A stretch of 37,934 nucleotides of DNA, from the NCBI GenBank assembly GCA_019314525.1, contig JAFCZD010000008.1:1-37934 (forward strand), in the 5' to 3' direction. A program made the position numbers and the translations under genes. This stretch comes from Deltaproteobacteria bacterium (GTDB lineage: Bacteria; Myxococcota_A; Polyangia; GCA-2747355). The notes beneath the pieces were generated by a model that did no database searches, was not told the DNA's origin, and saw only the letters and a program-made list of their open reading frames with translations. Positions 6,512 to 16,578 of this stretch are shown piece by piece (positions within the stretch are counted from its first letter, which is position 1; each line of letters begins with the position of its first letter).

Positions 6512-8227
6512 GTGACTAAAGAGCAACAAAACAACCAGAAGCCAAGACGGCAACGCTCGGCGCAGATCAAAGAGGGGCCTACGCGTGCGCCCCATCGCTC
6601 TTTGCTGCGTGCTGCGGGCGTTGCCCCCGAGCATATGGACCGCCCCTTCGTGGCCCTCGTCAATTCCTTCGCTGAGATCGTGCCCGGTCACGTGCACCTC
6701 GATGGCTTTGGGCGCCACATCAAAGCGGCGTTACGGGCCGCGGGTTATGTGCCCTTCGAGTTCAACACCATCGCCGTGGACGATGGCATCGCTATGGGAC
6801 ATAGCGGCATGCGTTATTCCTTGCCCAGCCGCGAGATTATCGCCGACTCCGTGGAGACGATGATCGCCGCCCACTGCTTCGACGCCATGGTCTGCGTGCC
6901 CAATTGTGACAAGATTGTGCCGGGCATGCTCATGGCCGCAGCACGGCTGGACATCCCCACGATCTTCGTCAGCGGCGGGCCGATGGCTACGGGGCGCCTC
7001 GCTGATGGCACCGCCACAGACCTCTCCTCGGTCTTCGAGGCGGTGGCCAAACATCAAAACGGCGACATCGATGATGCGCAGCTCGGGGAGTTCGAGGCGC
7101 GTAGCTGCCCGACGTGTGGCTCCTGCAGCGGCTTGTTCACGGCCAATAGCATGAACTGCTTGATGGAGGTGCTGGGCATCGCCTTGCCCTATAATGGCAC
7201 CGCGCCTGCGCTCTCGGCTGAGCGCGAAGTGCTGGCAACGGACGCTGTGGCGAAGCTCGAGCGCTTGCTCGCTGAGGACATTACGGCGCGACAGGTGCTC
7301 AACAAGCAGGCCTTCCTTGACGCTATCGCCCTTGATGTGGCTATGGGTGGCAGCACGAATACCGTGATGCATTTGTTGGCCATTGCTCGCGAGGCCGAGG
7401 TCGAGCTTAGCCTCGACGAGGTGGACACAGTGGCTCGGCGCGTGCCCTACCTGACCAAGCTCAGTCCTTCTGGAAAACACCATATGGACGATCTGGCCCG
7501 CGCTGGGGGGATCCCCGCCTTGCTCGGCCAGTTGCATCAGGGAGGGCTGATCGATGGTGAGCGTGTCACCGTCACGGGGGAGACTCTCAGCACCAACCTG
7601 AAGGACGCCGAGGCTGCGGACCCAGAGGTCATTCGACCGCTCGATCGCCCCTACGCCGTCGGCGGTGGCCTCGCAGTGCTTTTTGGGAATCTGGCACCCG
7701 ATGGTGCGGTGCTCAAGACGGGTGCCGTCGCTCCCTCCATGCGTCATCACCGAGGCCCAGCCCGTGTTTTTGACGGACACGACGAAGCGGTGGCCGCGAT
7801 ACACGCTGGCCAGATCGTCGCTGGGGACGTGGTGGTGATTCGCTACGAAGGTCCTGCTGGGGGGCCCGGCATGCAAGAGATGCTCGAACCCACCAGCGCC
7901 ATCGCAGGTCGTGGTTTGGCGGGCTCCGTGGCCCTGATCACCGACGGGCGCTTTTCAGGCGCCACGCGAGGCGCTTGCGTCGGTCATATCAGCCCAGAGG
8001 CGGCGAGTGGAGGCCCCATCGCCGCTCTACAAGAGGGGGATATGATCGTCATCGACATCGAACGCCGACGTATCGATGTGGAGTTATCAGAAGAGTCAAT
8101 TGCCGCGCGCATCGCCACGCGGCGTCAACCCCAACGCCATGTAGCAAGTCGCTGGCTACGTCGCTATGCCGCAATGGTCACCAGCGCGTCCACTGGTGCC
8201 GTGCTGGCAGATCCTGTGAGGAGCTGA
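6512..8227 (+). CDS. ilvD: Dihydroxy-acid dehydratase
   Basis: Dehydrates 2,3-dihydroxy-isovalerate and 2,3-dihydroxy-3-methylvalerate to the 2-keto acids of Val and Ile. The GTG at 6512 is chosen because it is the first start after the terminator and gives a normal N-terminus (571 aa). The frame is open upstream into the attenuator and must not be used. Motifs: VPGHVHLDGFG, CVPNCDKIVPGM (Cys132), and CPTCGSCSGLFTANSMNC (Cys199/202/205) for the Fe-S cluster and Mg site. The VPGHVHL form without a cysteine resembles the E. coli type. It is first gene of the supercluster, 1 bp before ilvB, and probably controlled by the attenuator just upstream. The start codon lies only 20 nt after the T-run, and the Shine-Dalgarno is weak. 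Confidence 0.95.
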   Translation: MTKEQQNNQKPRRQRSAQIKEGPTRAPHRSLLRAAGVAPEHMDRPFVALVNSFAEIVPGHVHLDGFGRHIKAALRAAGYVPFEFNTIAVDDGIAMGHSGMRYSLPSREIIADSVETMIAAHCFDAMVCVPNCDKIVPGMLMAAARLDIPTIFVSGGPMATGRLADGTATDLSSVFEAVAKHQNGDIDDAQLGEFEARSCPTCGSCSGLFTANSMNCLMEVLGIALPYNGTAPALSAEREVLATDAVAKLERLLAEDITARQVLNKQAFLDAIALDVAMGGSTNTVMHLLAIAREAEVELSLDEVDTVARRVPYLTKLSPSGKHHMDDLARAGGIPALLGQLHQGGLIDGERVTVTGETLSTNLKDAEAADPEVIRPLDRPYAVGGGLAVLFGNLAPDGAVLKTGAVAPSMRHHRGPARVFDGHDEAVAAIHAGQIVAGDVVVIRYEGPAGGPGMQEMLEPTSAIAGRGLAGSVALITDGRFSGATRGACVGHISPEAASGGPIAALQEGDMIVIDIERRRIDVELSEESIAARIATRRQPQRHVASRWLRRYAAMVTSASTGAVLADPVRS

Positions 8228-8228
8228 A

Positions 8229-10049
8229 ATGCAGGCCAAGAGTGAAGCCAAGCAACAACGGAGCGCCGCTGGGGATTCCCAACCCAAGGCAACGAGTGAG
8301 CGAGCGGGTGCTCGTGTTGTGTGGGAAGTCCTCTGCGAGGAGGCCGTGGATGTGATCTTCGGTTATCCCGGTGGCGCCATCATGCCAACCTACGATGCGC
8401 TACCCGAGTACCCGATTCATCATGTGCTGGTGCGCCATGAGCAGAGCGCCGCGCATATGGCGGACGGCTACGCCCGAGCCACAGGAAAGGTGGGTGTGGT
8501 GCTCGCCACGTCTGGTCCTGGGGCAACCAATCTTGTCACGGGCATCACCAACGCGATGCTCGACTCCGTGGGCATTGTTTGCATCACAGGTCAGGTCGCG
8601 TCGAACCTCTTGGGCAGCGATGCCTTTCAAGAGACCGATCTCAGCGGTGTGACGCTCCCTGTGACGAAGTACAACTTCCTCGCCACGCGAGCCGAGGAGG
8701 TGGCCCCCATGCTGCGCAAGGCATTTCAGTTGGCGCGCAGTGGACGGCGCGGCCCCGTGCTGGTGGAGATCACCAAGGACGCGCAGATGGGCATCACAGA
8801 CTACGCCGCGCCTGATATGTCGCCTGTGGTCGATACTCAGCTGCCACCTCCGCCCTCTGCCGAGGCCACAGACGCGATCTTGGAGATGCTCGAGGAGGCT
8901 GAGCGGCCCTTGATCTTGGCTGGACACGGCATCATCGCTGCCGAAGCCAGTGTGAGTTTGCGTGAGTTCGTCGATAAGACGGGTGTACCCGTGGCGAGCA
9001 CGCTCTTGGGTCTGGGGGGCCTGCCTGCCTCCCACCCACGCGCCTTGGGCATGCTCGGTATGCACGGTGAAGCCTGGACGAATCAAGCAGTACAACACGC
9101 TGACCTGATCTTGGCCTTCGGCATGCGCTTTGACGACCGTGTCACCGGTAAACTCTCGACCTTCGCCCGGCGCGCGCGGAAGGTGCATGTGGACATCGAC
9201 GCGGCAGAGCTCAACAAGAACGTGAAGGTTGAGCTTCCACTGCAGGCCGATATTGGAGTGGCACTAGAGCAGCTCAACGCCCGCATTGCCGCATCCAAAG
9301 GGCGTTTCACGCCTTGGCGGCTCAATGCCTGGCACGAAGAGATCGAGGCCAACCGTCGGGCTGCCCAGGATCACAGCACGGCCTCTGAACCCACAGATGG
9401 TCAACTGCGTGCCCGTGATGTGCTGCGTGCCCTTTGGGAGGTCACTGCTGGGGACGCCACCCTCGTTACGGATGTGGGCCAGCATCAGATGTGGGCTGCC
9501 CAATGTTATCGCCTTGAGCAACCCCGCAAGCTCATCACTTCAGGAGGCTTGGGCACCATGGGGTTTGGTTTGCCCGCGGGCATTGGCGCTCGGATGGGTC
9601 GGCCCAAGGGCGAGGTCTGGATTGTCGCCGGGGACGGGGGCTTTCAGATGACCGCGCCGGAGATGACCACGGCGGTTCAGGAGGGGCTCGATATCAACAT
9701 CGCGGTGATCAATAACGGCTACCTTGGCATGGTGCGTCAGTGGCAAGAGATGTTTTTCGAAAAACGTTACATATCAACGCCCATCTCTGCGCCCGACTTC
9801 GTGCTCTTGGCCCAGGCTCATGGGCTCAAGGCCTTCCGTGTGACATCGCGCGATGAGATCAAACCCGCCATGGAGGCTGCACGCGCCGAGCCCGGACCCA
9901 CCCTGGTGGAGTTCCGGGTGGAACAAGAGGATGCGGTCTATCCGATGGTGCCTCCAGGAAAATCCATCGAAGAGATGATCCGTCGTCCCAAGGACGCGGA
10001 AGGTGGGGACGACAGTGAGAGATCAAGCCAGAATCGAGGTGAGCGATGA
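8229..10049 (+). CDS. ilvB: Acetolactate synthase large (catalytic) subunit
   Basis: ThDP- and FAD-dependent enzyme condensing pyruvate with pyruvate or 2-ketobutyrate, the first common step of Val/Leu/Ile synthesis. 606 aa, full length. The catalytic Glu71 sits in RHEQSAAHMADGYARATG. The central FAD domain is at about 205-360. The ThDP/Mg motif starts GDGGFQM at 468 and ends NNGYLG at 495-500. The GAGGAG Shine-Dalgarno lies inside the end of ilvD. The stop overlaps the ilvN start (ATGA), so the two subunits are probably translationally coupled. Confidence 0.96.
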   Translation: MQAKSEAKQQRSAAGDSQPKATSERAGARVVWEVLCEEAVDVIFGYPGGAIMPTYDALPEYPIHHVLVRHEQSAAHMADGYARATGKVGVVLATSGPGATNLVTGITNAMLDSVGIVCITGQVASNLLGSDAFQETDLSGVTLPVTKYNFLATRAEEVAPMLRKAFQLARSGRRGPVLVEITKDAQMGITDYAAPDMSPVVDTQLPPPPSAEATDAILEMLEEAERPLILAGHGIIAAEASVSLREFVDKTGVPVASTLLGLGGLPASHPRALGMLGMHGEAWTNQAVQHADLILAFGMRFDDRVTGKLSTFARRARKVHVDIDAAELNKNVKVELPLQADIGVALEQLNARIAASKGRFTPWRLNAWHEEIEANRRAAQDHSTASEPTDGQLRARDVLRALWEVTAGDATLVTDVGQHQMWAAQCYRLEQPRKLITSGGLGTMGFGLPAGIGARMGRPKGEVWIVAGDGGFQMTAPEMTTAVQEGLDINIAVINNGYLGMVRQWQEMFFEKRYISTPISAPDFVLLAQAHGLKAFRVTSRDEIKPAMEAARAEPGPTLVEFRVEQEDAVYPMVPPGKSIEEMIRRPKDAEGGDDSERSSQNRGER

Positions 10050-10606
10050 CACAGCAGACAGCGCGTATAGAGTTCAACGGCGCTGGTGAAGCCGCCGAGA
10101 CGCGACACCGCACCTTCGTCGCGACGCTGGAAGACAGCCCTGGTGTGCTCAATCGCGTCTCCTCGTTGGTCAGACGTCGTAAGTTCAACATCGTCTCTTT
10201 GAGCGTTGGGCGCACCCACATCCATGGGGAGTCGCGCATGACTCTGGTGGTGGATTGCGACGCTGATACCGCTCGGCAGCTCGAGGCGCACTTGCGGAAG
10301 CTGATCTGCGTGCTCGACGTGCAGGACATCTCGCACGAGCCCTGTCTGCTGCGCGATCTGGCCCTTGTACGCTTGCGCGTGGGTGCTCGAGAGCGCATGG
10401 AGGTTTTTCAGCTCTTGGAGGTCTTTCAGGCCCGAGTCATCGATGTGCAACCCACGTCGATGATCATAGAGGTCACAGGGGACCCCACGCGCATCGAAGG
10501 GCTCGCAGAGGTGCTGCGACCCTATGGCATCGAAGAGATGGTGCAATGCGGTGCCGTGGCCATCACCACGGGCACCTCAGGGGCTGCGGCGACCCCCATT
10601 CGCTGA
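10046..10606 (+). CDS. ilvN: Acetolactate synthase small (regulatory) subunit
   Basis: 186 aa. An N-terminal ACT domain (FVATLEDSPGVLNRVSSLVRRRKFNI, residues about 24-95) confers valine feedback inhibition on IlvB in this family. The C-terminal ALS_ss domain follows (about 100-180, containing RLRVGARERMEVFQLLEVFQARVID). It overlaps ilvB by 4 bp. A 57 bp gap with a perfect hairpin separates it from ilvC. Confidence 0.95.
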   Translation: MTQQTARIEFNGAGEAAETRHRTFVATLEDSPGVLNRVSSLVRRRKFNIVSLSVGRTHIHGESRMTLVVDCDADTARQLEAHLRKLICVLDVQDISHEPCLLRDLALVRLRVGARERMEVFQLLEVFQARVIDVQPTSMIIEVTGDPTRIEGLAEVLRPYGIEEMVQCGAVAITTGTSGAAATPIR

Positions 10607-10630
10607 CCAACAACACGCTTTGAGCTAACC

Positions 10631-10647
10631 GCCACCTCGAAGGTGGC
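10631..10647 (+). other. Short perfect hairpin between ilvN and ilvC
   Basis: GCCACCT (10631-10637) and AGGTGGC (10641-10647) form a 7 bp stem with a CGA loop, 16 bases before the ilvC ATG. There is no T-run, so it is not a terminator. It may be an mRNA processing or stability element, or may modulate ilvC translation. Confidence 0.55.
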
Positions 10648-10663
10648 CATAGTGGAGATTGAC

Positions 10664-11677
10664 ATGGCACAGATTCGTTATGACAAAGACGCAGACCTTT
10701 CGCTGATCCGGGCGTGTAAGGTGGGCGTGGTGGGTTTTGGCTCTCAGGGCCACGCACACGCCCTCAACCTGCGTGACAGCGGCGTTGAGGTGCGAGTGGC
10801 GCTGCGTGAGAGCAGCAAGAGCCGAAAAGTCGCGCAGGACGCTGGCCTCGTGGTCACCGACGTGGCGTCCCTTACGCAATGGGCAGACGTGGTGATGCTC
10901 CTCGCGCCGGACACCGTGCAAGCTGCGATCTATCGTGAGCATATCGCGCCTCATTTATCTACGGGCAAGACCCTGATGTTTGGTCATGGGTTCAATATTC
11001 GCTATGGGGCGATCACGCCGCCCGCGGGTGTGGACGTCTCCATGATCGCGCCCAAGGGGCCAGGTCATAGGGTACGCGAGACCTACTGCGCCAACGAAGG
11101 CGTGCCTGCGCTGCTCGCCGTGGAGCAGGACGCTAGCGGTGAGGCGGACGCGCTGGCCCTCTCTTATGCTGCTGCTATTGGCGCGGGGCGCGCGGGCGTG
11201 CTGCAGACGACCTTCGCTGAGGAGACAGAGACGGACCTTTTCGGCGAACAGGCCGTGCTTTGCGGCGGTACGAGCGCGCTGATCAAGGCAGGCTTTAAAA
11301 CCCTGGTGGACGCGGGCTATCAGCCCGAGGTTGCCTATTTCGAATGTGTGCATGAGCTGAAGCTCATCGTGGACCTGATCTATCGCGGCGGCCTGAGCTA
11401 TATGCGCTACTCCGTCAGCGATACCGCAGAGCACGGCGATTACCAGGCCGGTGACAAAATTGTGGGTGCTGCCAGCCAACAGGCGATGAAAGACCTCCTC
11501 AATGAGATCCAAGATGGCACCTTTGCCAAGGAGTGGATCGCAGAGAGCGAAGAGGGGGGAAAGAACTTCATGAAGCGCCGCCGCGCCGAGCAGGACCTCC
11601 TCGTGGAGCGGGTAGGCGCACCTCTGCGGCGCATGATGCCCTTTGTCGAAGATGTCAACGTAAACCCAGGCGACTAG
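10664..11677 (+). CDS. ilvC: Ketol-acid reductoisomerase (class I, short form)
   Basis: Converts acetolactate or acetohydroxybutyrate to dihydroxy acids with NADPH and Mg2+. ATG 10664 ([15 protein letters not shown]) with GGAG 8 bases upstream is preferred to the GTG at 10643; this gives 337 aa, typical of the short class I enzymes. Rossmann motif [17 protein letters not shown] lies at about 24-40, the [15 protein letters not shown] segment follows, and the C-terminal knotted domain contains [12 protein letters not shown] and [21 protein letters not shown] in pieces, with the metal-binding Asp/Glu. All key segments are present. Confidence 0.96.
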   Translation: MAQIRYDKDADLSLIRACKVGVVGFGSQGHAHALNLRDSGVEVRVALRESSKSRKVAQDAGLVVTDVASLTQWADVVMLLAPDTVQAAIYREHIAPHLSTGKTLMFGHGFNIRYGAITPPAGVDVSMIAPKGPGHRVRETYCANEGVPALLAVEQDASGEADALALSYAAAIGAGRAGVLQTTFAEETETDLFGEQAVLCGGTSALIKAGFKTLVDAGYQPEVAYFECVHELKLIVDLIYRGGLSYMRYSVSDTAEHGDYQAGDKIVGAASQQAMKDLLNEIQDGTFAKEWIAESEEGGKNFMKRRRAEQDLLVERVGAPLRRMMPFVEDVNVNPGD

Positions 11678-11697
11678 GTGTTTGCGGCACAAGTCGC
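11674..11697 (+). repeat. Dispersed 24-bp motif, copy A (ilvC/leuA junction)
   Basis: Consensus CTAG-RY-GTT-N-GC-N-GC-RY-AAGTCGC. Related copies are at 23665-23688 (+) and 24891-24914 (-). Copy A starts on the ilvC stop codon and ends 22 bases before the leuA ATG. It agrees with copy B at 18 and copy C at 19 of 24 positions. Confidence 0.45.
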
Positions 11698-11719
11698 GGA
11701 CCGAGAAACGGAAGAGACC

Positions 11720-13381
11720 ATGAGCAGGATTATCATCTTCGACACCACCTTGCGTGACGGTGAGCAGTCCCCTGGGGCGACCATGACAAGCCCCGAGAAG
11801 CTGCGGGTCGCCACAGCCCTCACGCGCTTGGGTGTGGACGTCATCGAAGCGGGCTTCGCGGCGTCGTCACCCGATGATACGCGATCCATTCAGCGCATCG
11901 CCGAGGAGTTGGGGGCGGGGGTCATCACGGGGAGAAAGAACCCAAAGCCACCTGAAATTTGCAGCCTGGCGCGCGCCATCCGTGGTGACATCGACGCGGC
12001 GTGGAACGCGGTGAAGGCGGCCGCGAGGCCGCGCATCCACCTCTTCCTAGGCACGTCACCCATCCACCGCGAGTATAAACTTCGGATGGATCGCGCGGCG
12101 GTGCTCAAGAAAACGCGAGAGATGGTCGCCTACGCCGCTGAATATGATGCTCATATACAGTTTTCGGCCGAGGACGCTGGACGCACAGAGCCTGAGTTTC
12201 TCTACGAGGTGCTCGAGGTGGCGCTGGAAGCAGGGGCGAACACCCTGAACGTCCCCGACACCGTGGGCTACATCCAACCTGAAGAGTTCATGGAGCTGGT
12301 CAGTGGCGTCTTTCGTCATGTCCGCGGGGTTGGCGCTGACGGAGTCTTCGTCTCTGTGCATTGTCATAACGACCTGGGCCTGGCGACGGCAAACACCTTG
12401 GCGGGGCTGCGTGGGGGCGCGCGACAAGCCGAGGTCACCATCAACGGCATTGGCGAGCGCGCTGGCAATACGGCCCTCGAAGAGGTGGTCATGGGGCTCG
12501 ACACACGCCGTGAGTATTTTCAATCGGAGCATGGTGGCTTCGAGCATGGCATCACCACTGAGTTGTTGGCGAGCACCAGCCGCATGGTGAGTCGTGTCTC
12601 GGGCATGCCCGTGCAGCCCAACAAGGCCATCGTGGGTCGCAACGCCTTTTCCCATGAGGCTGGGATTCATCAGGACGGCATACTCAAAGAGCAGTCCACC
12701 TATGAGATCATGCGCCCTGAGACTGTGGGCGTCGCCGAGTCAGCGCTCGTCATGGGCAAGCACTCCGGGCGGCATGCGTTGAGCGTACGCCTCGAGGAGC
12801 TCGGCCATAAGGTGCCTGAAGAGAGGCTGGCCAAGGTCTTCGTGCGCTTCAAAGACTTGGCCGACAAGAAGAAATACCTTACCGATCACGACTTGGTGGC
12901 CTTGTTGGGCAGCAACTCCGGTGAGGAGCAGCAGCTCTACACCTTGGATGACCTGCAGGTGACCTGTGGAACGCGCGGCATGGCGACGGCTACCTTGACC
13001 CTGCGCGACCCTGAGGGGCGACCGGAAACACAGGCGGCTGTGGGTGCAGGTCCAGTGGACGCGGCCTTCAACGCCATTGACACCATTATGTGCACAGGGT
13101 CCGAGTTGATGCGTTATCGCTTGGAGGCGGTGACCGAGGGCAACGACGCCCTTGGTGACGCCAGCGTGCAGCTGAGGACGGCTGACGAGGGTACGGACAA
13201 CCTGCAAACCGGTGATGCGCGACGTCCGATCTATCGCGGCCAGGGCGCTGACCAAGACGTGATCGTCGCCAGCGCCCGGGCGTACCTCGCGGCGAGCAAC
13301 CGCATTTTGAGGGCCCGCGCCAAGGTGAGCGGTGGCGAGGTCGCAGAGGCCGCCAAGAAGACAGCCGAGAAGACAGCATGA
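11720..13381 (+). CDS. leuA: 2-Isopropylmalate synthase
   Basis: First committed step of leucine synthesis: acetyl-CoA plus 2-ketoisovalerate. ATG 11720 ([20 protein letters not shown]) is chosen; upstream codons encode no conserved protein. 553 aa. A catalytic HMGL-like TIM barrel spans about 1-270, with Asp8, metal-binding His214/His216 in HCHNDLGLA, and GERAGN at about 245-250. A linker and the C-terminal LeuA allosteric domain (about 400-535, leucine feedback) follow. Its TGA overlaps the leuC ATG. Confidence 0.95.
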   Translation: MSRIIIFDTTLRDGEQSPGATMTSPEKLRVATALTRLGVDVIEAGFAASSPDDTRSIQRIAEELGAGVITGRKNPKPPEICSLARAIRGDIDAAWNAVKAAARPRIHLFLGTSPIHREYKLRMDRAAVLKKTREMVAYAAEYDAHIQFSAEDAGRTEPEFLYEVLEVALEAGANTLNVPDTVGYIQPEEFMELVSGVFRHVRGVGADGVFVSVHCHNDLGLATANTLAGLRGGARQAEVTINGIGERAGNTALEEVVMGLDTRREYFQSEHGGFEHGITTELLASTSRMVSRVSGMPVQPNKAIVGRNAFSHEAGIHQDGILKEQSTYEIMRPETVGVAESALVMGKHSGRHALSVRLEELGHKVPEERLAKVFVRFKDLADKKKYLTDHDLVALLGSNSGEEQQLYTLDDLQVTCGTRGMATATLTLRDPEGRPETQAAVGAGPVDAAFNAIDTIMCTGSELMRYRLEAVTEGNDALGDASVQLRTADEGTDNLQTGDARRPIYRGQGADQDVIVASARAYLAASNRILRARAKVSGGEVAEAAKKTAEKTA

Positions 13382-14832
13382 CACCCCCCCGAACCTTGCT
13401 GGACAAAATCTGGGATGCTCATGAGGTGACCGCGAAGCCTGAGCACCCCAGCGTGATCTATATCGATTTGCACTTGATCCATGAGGTGACCTCGCCCCAA
13501 GCGTTCACTGGGTTGCAGCAACGCTCGCTCTGCGTGCGGCGCCCAGACCGCTGCCTAGCGACCATGGATCACTCCACGCCAACCTTTGGGCAGCAGGCGA
13601 CGTCCCATGCCATCACGGACGCTGCGGCCAAGACGCAGTTGGCGCGTTTGACGGAAAATTGTCACAGGCACGGCATCACCCTCTACCCCCACGGGAGCGC
13701 AGAGAACGGCATCGTGCACGTCATCGGGCCAGAGCGTGGACGTACGTTGCCTGGCATGACCATCGTTTGTGGAGACAGTCACACCTCGACGCACGGGGCC
13801 TTTGGAGCGCTGGCCTTCGGCATCGGGACCACCGAGGTGGAGCATGTGTTGGCGACCCAATGCCTCCTGCAGCACAAGCCTGCGGCCTACGAGGTCGTCT
13901 TTGAGAACTCTCTCCCTCCAGGCGTTAGCGCTAAGGATATGGCCCTAGCGCTCATCGCCAAGATCGGTGCCGATGGTGGCACGGGCCACGCCTTTGAGTT
14001 TCGTGGGCAGGCCGTGGAGGAGCTGGACATGGAGGGGCGAATGACCCTCTGCAATATGTCTATCGAGGCAGGGGCGCGTGCGGGCATGGTGGCGCCAGAT
14101 GCCAAGACGTTCGCCTACCTTGCAGGGCGGCCTGAGGCGCCCAAGGGGGTGCCCGCGAGTTGGTGGCGCTTGAACAGCGACCCAGATGCCACCTTCGCCA
14201 GGTCGGTAACCATCGACGCGAGCACGCTTCGCCCCATGGTCACCTTTGGCACGAGCCCAGAGATGGGCATCCCAGTGGACGAGGAGATCCCCACTGCAAA
14301 GGGAGACGCGGCGACACGAGGAAAGCTTGAACGCGCGTTGGAGTACATGGGTCTGCAAAGCCGCCAACCCATGGTGGGCATAGCCATCGATGTGGTGTTC
14401 ATCGGTTCGTGCACCAACGGACGCTTGGGTGACCTGCGTCAGGCGGCGAGCGTTCTACGAGGGCAAAAAATTGCGCCGAAGGTGCGCCTGCTCGTGGTGC
14501 CCGGCTCCATGGAGGTCAAGCGCCTGGCGGAGGCTGAAGGTCTGGACGAAGTCTTCATCGAGGCAGGTGGAGAGTGGCGCACGCCAGGGTGCTCCATGTG
14601 CATCGCGATGAACGGAGATCAGCTTGAGCCTGGGCAACGCGCCGTGAGCACCAGCAATAGGAACTTCGAGGGGCGTCAAGGGCCTGGCAGCCGAACCCTC
14701 CTCGCCTCCCCCTTGACGGCAGCAGCTGCGGCGCTTCATGGCGCGGTGGCAGATCCACGCCCGCTGCTCATGAGCGTTGGCGCGTCTCAAGGGGCAGAGC
14801 AGGTGCATGGTCAGCAAGGAGGTGGGGCGTGA
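13378..14832 (+). CDS. leuC: 3-Isopropylmalate dehydratase large subunit
   Basis: Aconitase-family enzyme that isomerises 2- to 3-isopropylmalate together with LeuD. 484 aa, full length. Motifs: DHSTPTF near 64-70, [20 protein letters not shown] at 131-150, and the 4Fe-4S cysteines Cys345 (GSCTNGR), Cys405 and Cys408 (CSMC). It overlaps leuA by 4 bp and leuD by 4 bp. Confidence 0.96.
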   Translation: MTPPRTLLDKIWDAHEVTAKPEHPSVIYIDLHLIHEVTSPQAFTGLQQRSLCVRRPDRCLATMDHSTPTFGQQATSHAITDAAAKTQLARLTENCHRHGITLYPHGSAENGIVHVIGPERGRTLPGMTIVCGDSHTSTHGAFGALAFGIGTTEVEHVLATQCLLQHKPAAYEVVFENSLPPGVSAKDMALALIAKIGADGGTGHAFEFRGQAVEELDMEGRMTLCNMSIEAGARAGMVAPDAKTFAYLAGRPEAPKGVPASWWRLNSDPDATFARSVTIDASTLRPMVTFGTSPEMGIPVDEEIPTAKGDAATRGKLERALEYMGLQSRQPMVGIAIDVVFIGSCTNGRLGDLRQAASVLRGQKIAPKVRLLVVPGSMEVKRLAEAEGLDEVFIEAGGEWRTPGCSMCIAMNGDQLEPGQRAVSTSNRNFEGRQGPGSRTLLASPLTAAAAALHGAVADPRPLLMSVGASQGAEQVHGQQGGGA

Positions 14833-15443
14833 AGGAGCCAGAGAAGAGCTTCGTACGCTTGCGGTCAATGGTGGTCCCTCTGTTGCGCGATAACGTGGAC
14901 ACAGACCAGATCATCCCGGCGCGTTTTCTGAAGGTCACTCATAGGAGTTCCCTTGGTCCTGCGGCCTTCGCTGATTGGCGACGTGATCCAGCGTTCGTGC
15001 TTGAGCAAGAGCGCTATGATGGGGCTCAGATCTTGCTCACAGGTGAGAACTTTGGCTGCGGATCTTCCCGTGAGCACGCCGCGTGGGCGTTGCGAGGGGC
15101 GGGCTTCCGTGCCGTGATCGCCACCAGCTTTGGCGATATTTTCCGGCAGAACGCGCTGAAGAACGCGCTCCTTCCGGTGGAGCTGACGCCATCGCAGCAT
15201 GAGGAACTCCTGGCCGAGGCCGTGGGCCAAGATGGGGTGGTGGATGTTGAGCGCCCAGCAAGTGGAACACCACTCGTGGAGATCGATCTCGAGCGCTTGG
15301 TAGTGACCATGCCCTCGGGGAGAGACCTCCCCTTCGATGTCGACCCCTTCAGCCGCTACTGCCTCCTTGGGGGCGTTGACCAGCTGGACTACCTGCTGAG
15401 CTTCTCCAAGGAGATCGCGAACTACGAGGTGGACCATGGATAG
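14829..15443 (+). CDS. leuD: 3-Isopropylmalate dehydratase small subunit
   Basis: Swivelling domain partner of LeuC. The GTG start at 14829 follows a strong AAGGAGGTG Shine-Dalgarno within leuC. 204 aa. Motifs: [15 protein letters not shown] and the substrate loop [17 protein letters not shown]. Its 3' end overlaps leuB by 8 bp. Confidence 0.95.
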   Translation: MKEPEKSFVRLRSMVVPLLRDNVDTDQIIPARFLKVTHRSSLGPAAFADWRRDPAFVLEQERYDGAQILLTGENFGCGSSREHAAWALRGAGFRAVIATSFGDIFRQNALKNALLPVELTPSQHEELLAEAVGQDGVVDVERPASGTPLVEIDLERLVVTMPSGRDLPFDVDPFSRYCLLGGVDQLDYLLSFSKEIANYEVDHG

Positions 15444-16515
15444 TTCACGCAAGCACATCGTTTTGTTGCCAGGAGACGGCATCGGCCCCGAGATCGTTCA
15501 GGCTGGCTGGCAGGTCCTTCAGTGGCTTGACGCACGCTTCGAGTTTGGTCTTAGCTCTGAAACCCACGCTGTGGGCGGGGCTGCCATTGCAGAGACAGGC
15601 AGCCCCCTGCCCGCGTCCACGCTTGAAGCGTGTAAGGGCGCTACCGCAGTGCTCTTGGGTGCGGTGGGCGACCCGCGCTATGACAATCCCCAGGCTGAGG
15701 TGCGCCCCGAGCAGGGGCTTCTGACTCTTCGCCAGGAACTGCAGCTTTTCGCCAATATTCGCCCCGTGAAGACATCTGAGGGTTCTCTGCGTTGGTCACC
15801 GCTCAAGCCAGAGCGGGTGGAGGGCGTGGACCTCTTGATTGTGCGTGAGCTCACGGGTGGGATCTATTTCGGAGACAGAGCGCGGGGCAGCGACGAGAGC
15901 GGACGCTGGGCCCAAGACACCATGCGCTACAGCGAAGGCGAGATTCAACGCGTGGCGCGGCTGGCGTTCTCCCTCGCAAGATCGCGCAGGAAGAAGCTCA
16001 CCAGCGTAGACAAAGCCAATGTGCTCCACAGCTCGCGCCTTTGGCGAGAGGTGGTCACAGAGGTCCACAAGGATTTTGCCGACATAACCCTGGAGCACCA
16101 GCTCGTCGACTCCTGCGCCATGCGCTTGATCGACGACGCACAATCGATGGACGTGATCGTCACGAGCAATATGTTTGGCGACATCCTCTCTGACGAGTCA
16201 GCGGCCATCGCAGGCTCTCTGGGCCTTCTGCCCAGCGCGTCTTGGGGGAGCGCAGCCCCAGCGCTCTATGAGCCCATTCATGGTTCGGCGCCTGCTCTCG
16301 CGGGCAAGGGGCTTGCAAACCCGATGGCGACGATTAGCAGCGTCTCGTTGATGTTGCGCCACTCACTGAACGCAGCAGAACAAGCATCGGCCCTTGATCG
16401 TGCCGTGGCCCTCACGCTGGACGCGGGCGTGTGTACGCCCGATCTCGGTGGTCACTCCAGCACACAAGAGGTCGTGCAGGTCGTGTTGCAGCAGCTCGAA
16501 GAGGTTTGTGCATGA
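15436..16515 (+). CDS. leuB: 3-Isopropylmalate dehydrogenase
   Basis: NAD+- and metal-dependent oxidative decarboxylation to 2-ketoisocaproate. 359 aa. N-terminal LLPGDGIGPEIV, RPVKTSEGSL and RELTGGIYFG substrate loop, K-ANVL segment near 190, NMFGDILSDESAAIAGSLG metal and fold motif, and EPIHGSAPALAGKG near the C-terminus. It starts inside the end of leuD. Confidence 0.96.
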   Translation: MDSSRKHIVLLPGDGIGPEIVQAGWQVLQWLDARFEFGLSSETHAVGGAAIAETGSPLPASTLEACKGATAVLLGAVGDPRYDNPQAEVRPEQGLLTLRQELQLFANIRPVKTSEGSLRWSPLKPERVEGVDLLIVRELTGGIYFGDRARGSDESGRWAQDTMRYSEGEIQRVARLAFSLARSRRKKLTSVDKANVLHSSRLWREVVTEVHKDFADITLEHQLVDSCAMRLIDDAQSMDVIVTSNMFGDILSDESAAIAGSLGLLPSASWGSAAPALYEPIHGSAPALAGKGLANPMATISSVSLMLRHSLNAAEQASALDRAVALTLDAGVCTPDLGGHSSTQEVVQVVLQQLEEVCA

Positions 16516-16550
16516 GCGCTGCGTTTCACCTCCCATTTTTTCTCGTTACC

Positions 16551-16566
16551 GCGTCAGTGCTGACGC
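16551..16566 (+). other. Palindromic hairpin between leuB and ilvE
   Basis: GCGTCAG (16551-16557) and CTGACGC (16560-16566) are separated by only two bases. It lies 12 bases before the ilvE ATG, directly upstream of its GGAG. It is either an operator-like palindrome or an RNA hairpin next to the ribosome binding site. The 63 bp gap here is among the largest inside the supercluster and could hold an internal promoter, but none is clear. Confidence 0.5.
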
Positions 16567-16578
16567 AGGAGTTATACC

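Noticed and set aside
6731-7876. 381-codon open frame on the minus strand within ilvD
   Set aside because: It lies wholly antisense to a complete ilvD with all Fe-S motifs; high GC content opens such frames, and no ribosome site or domain is visible.
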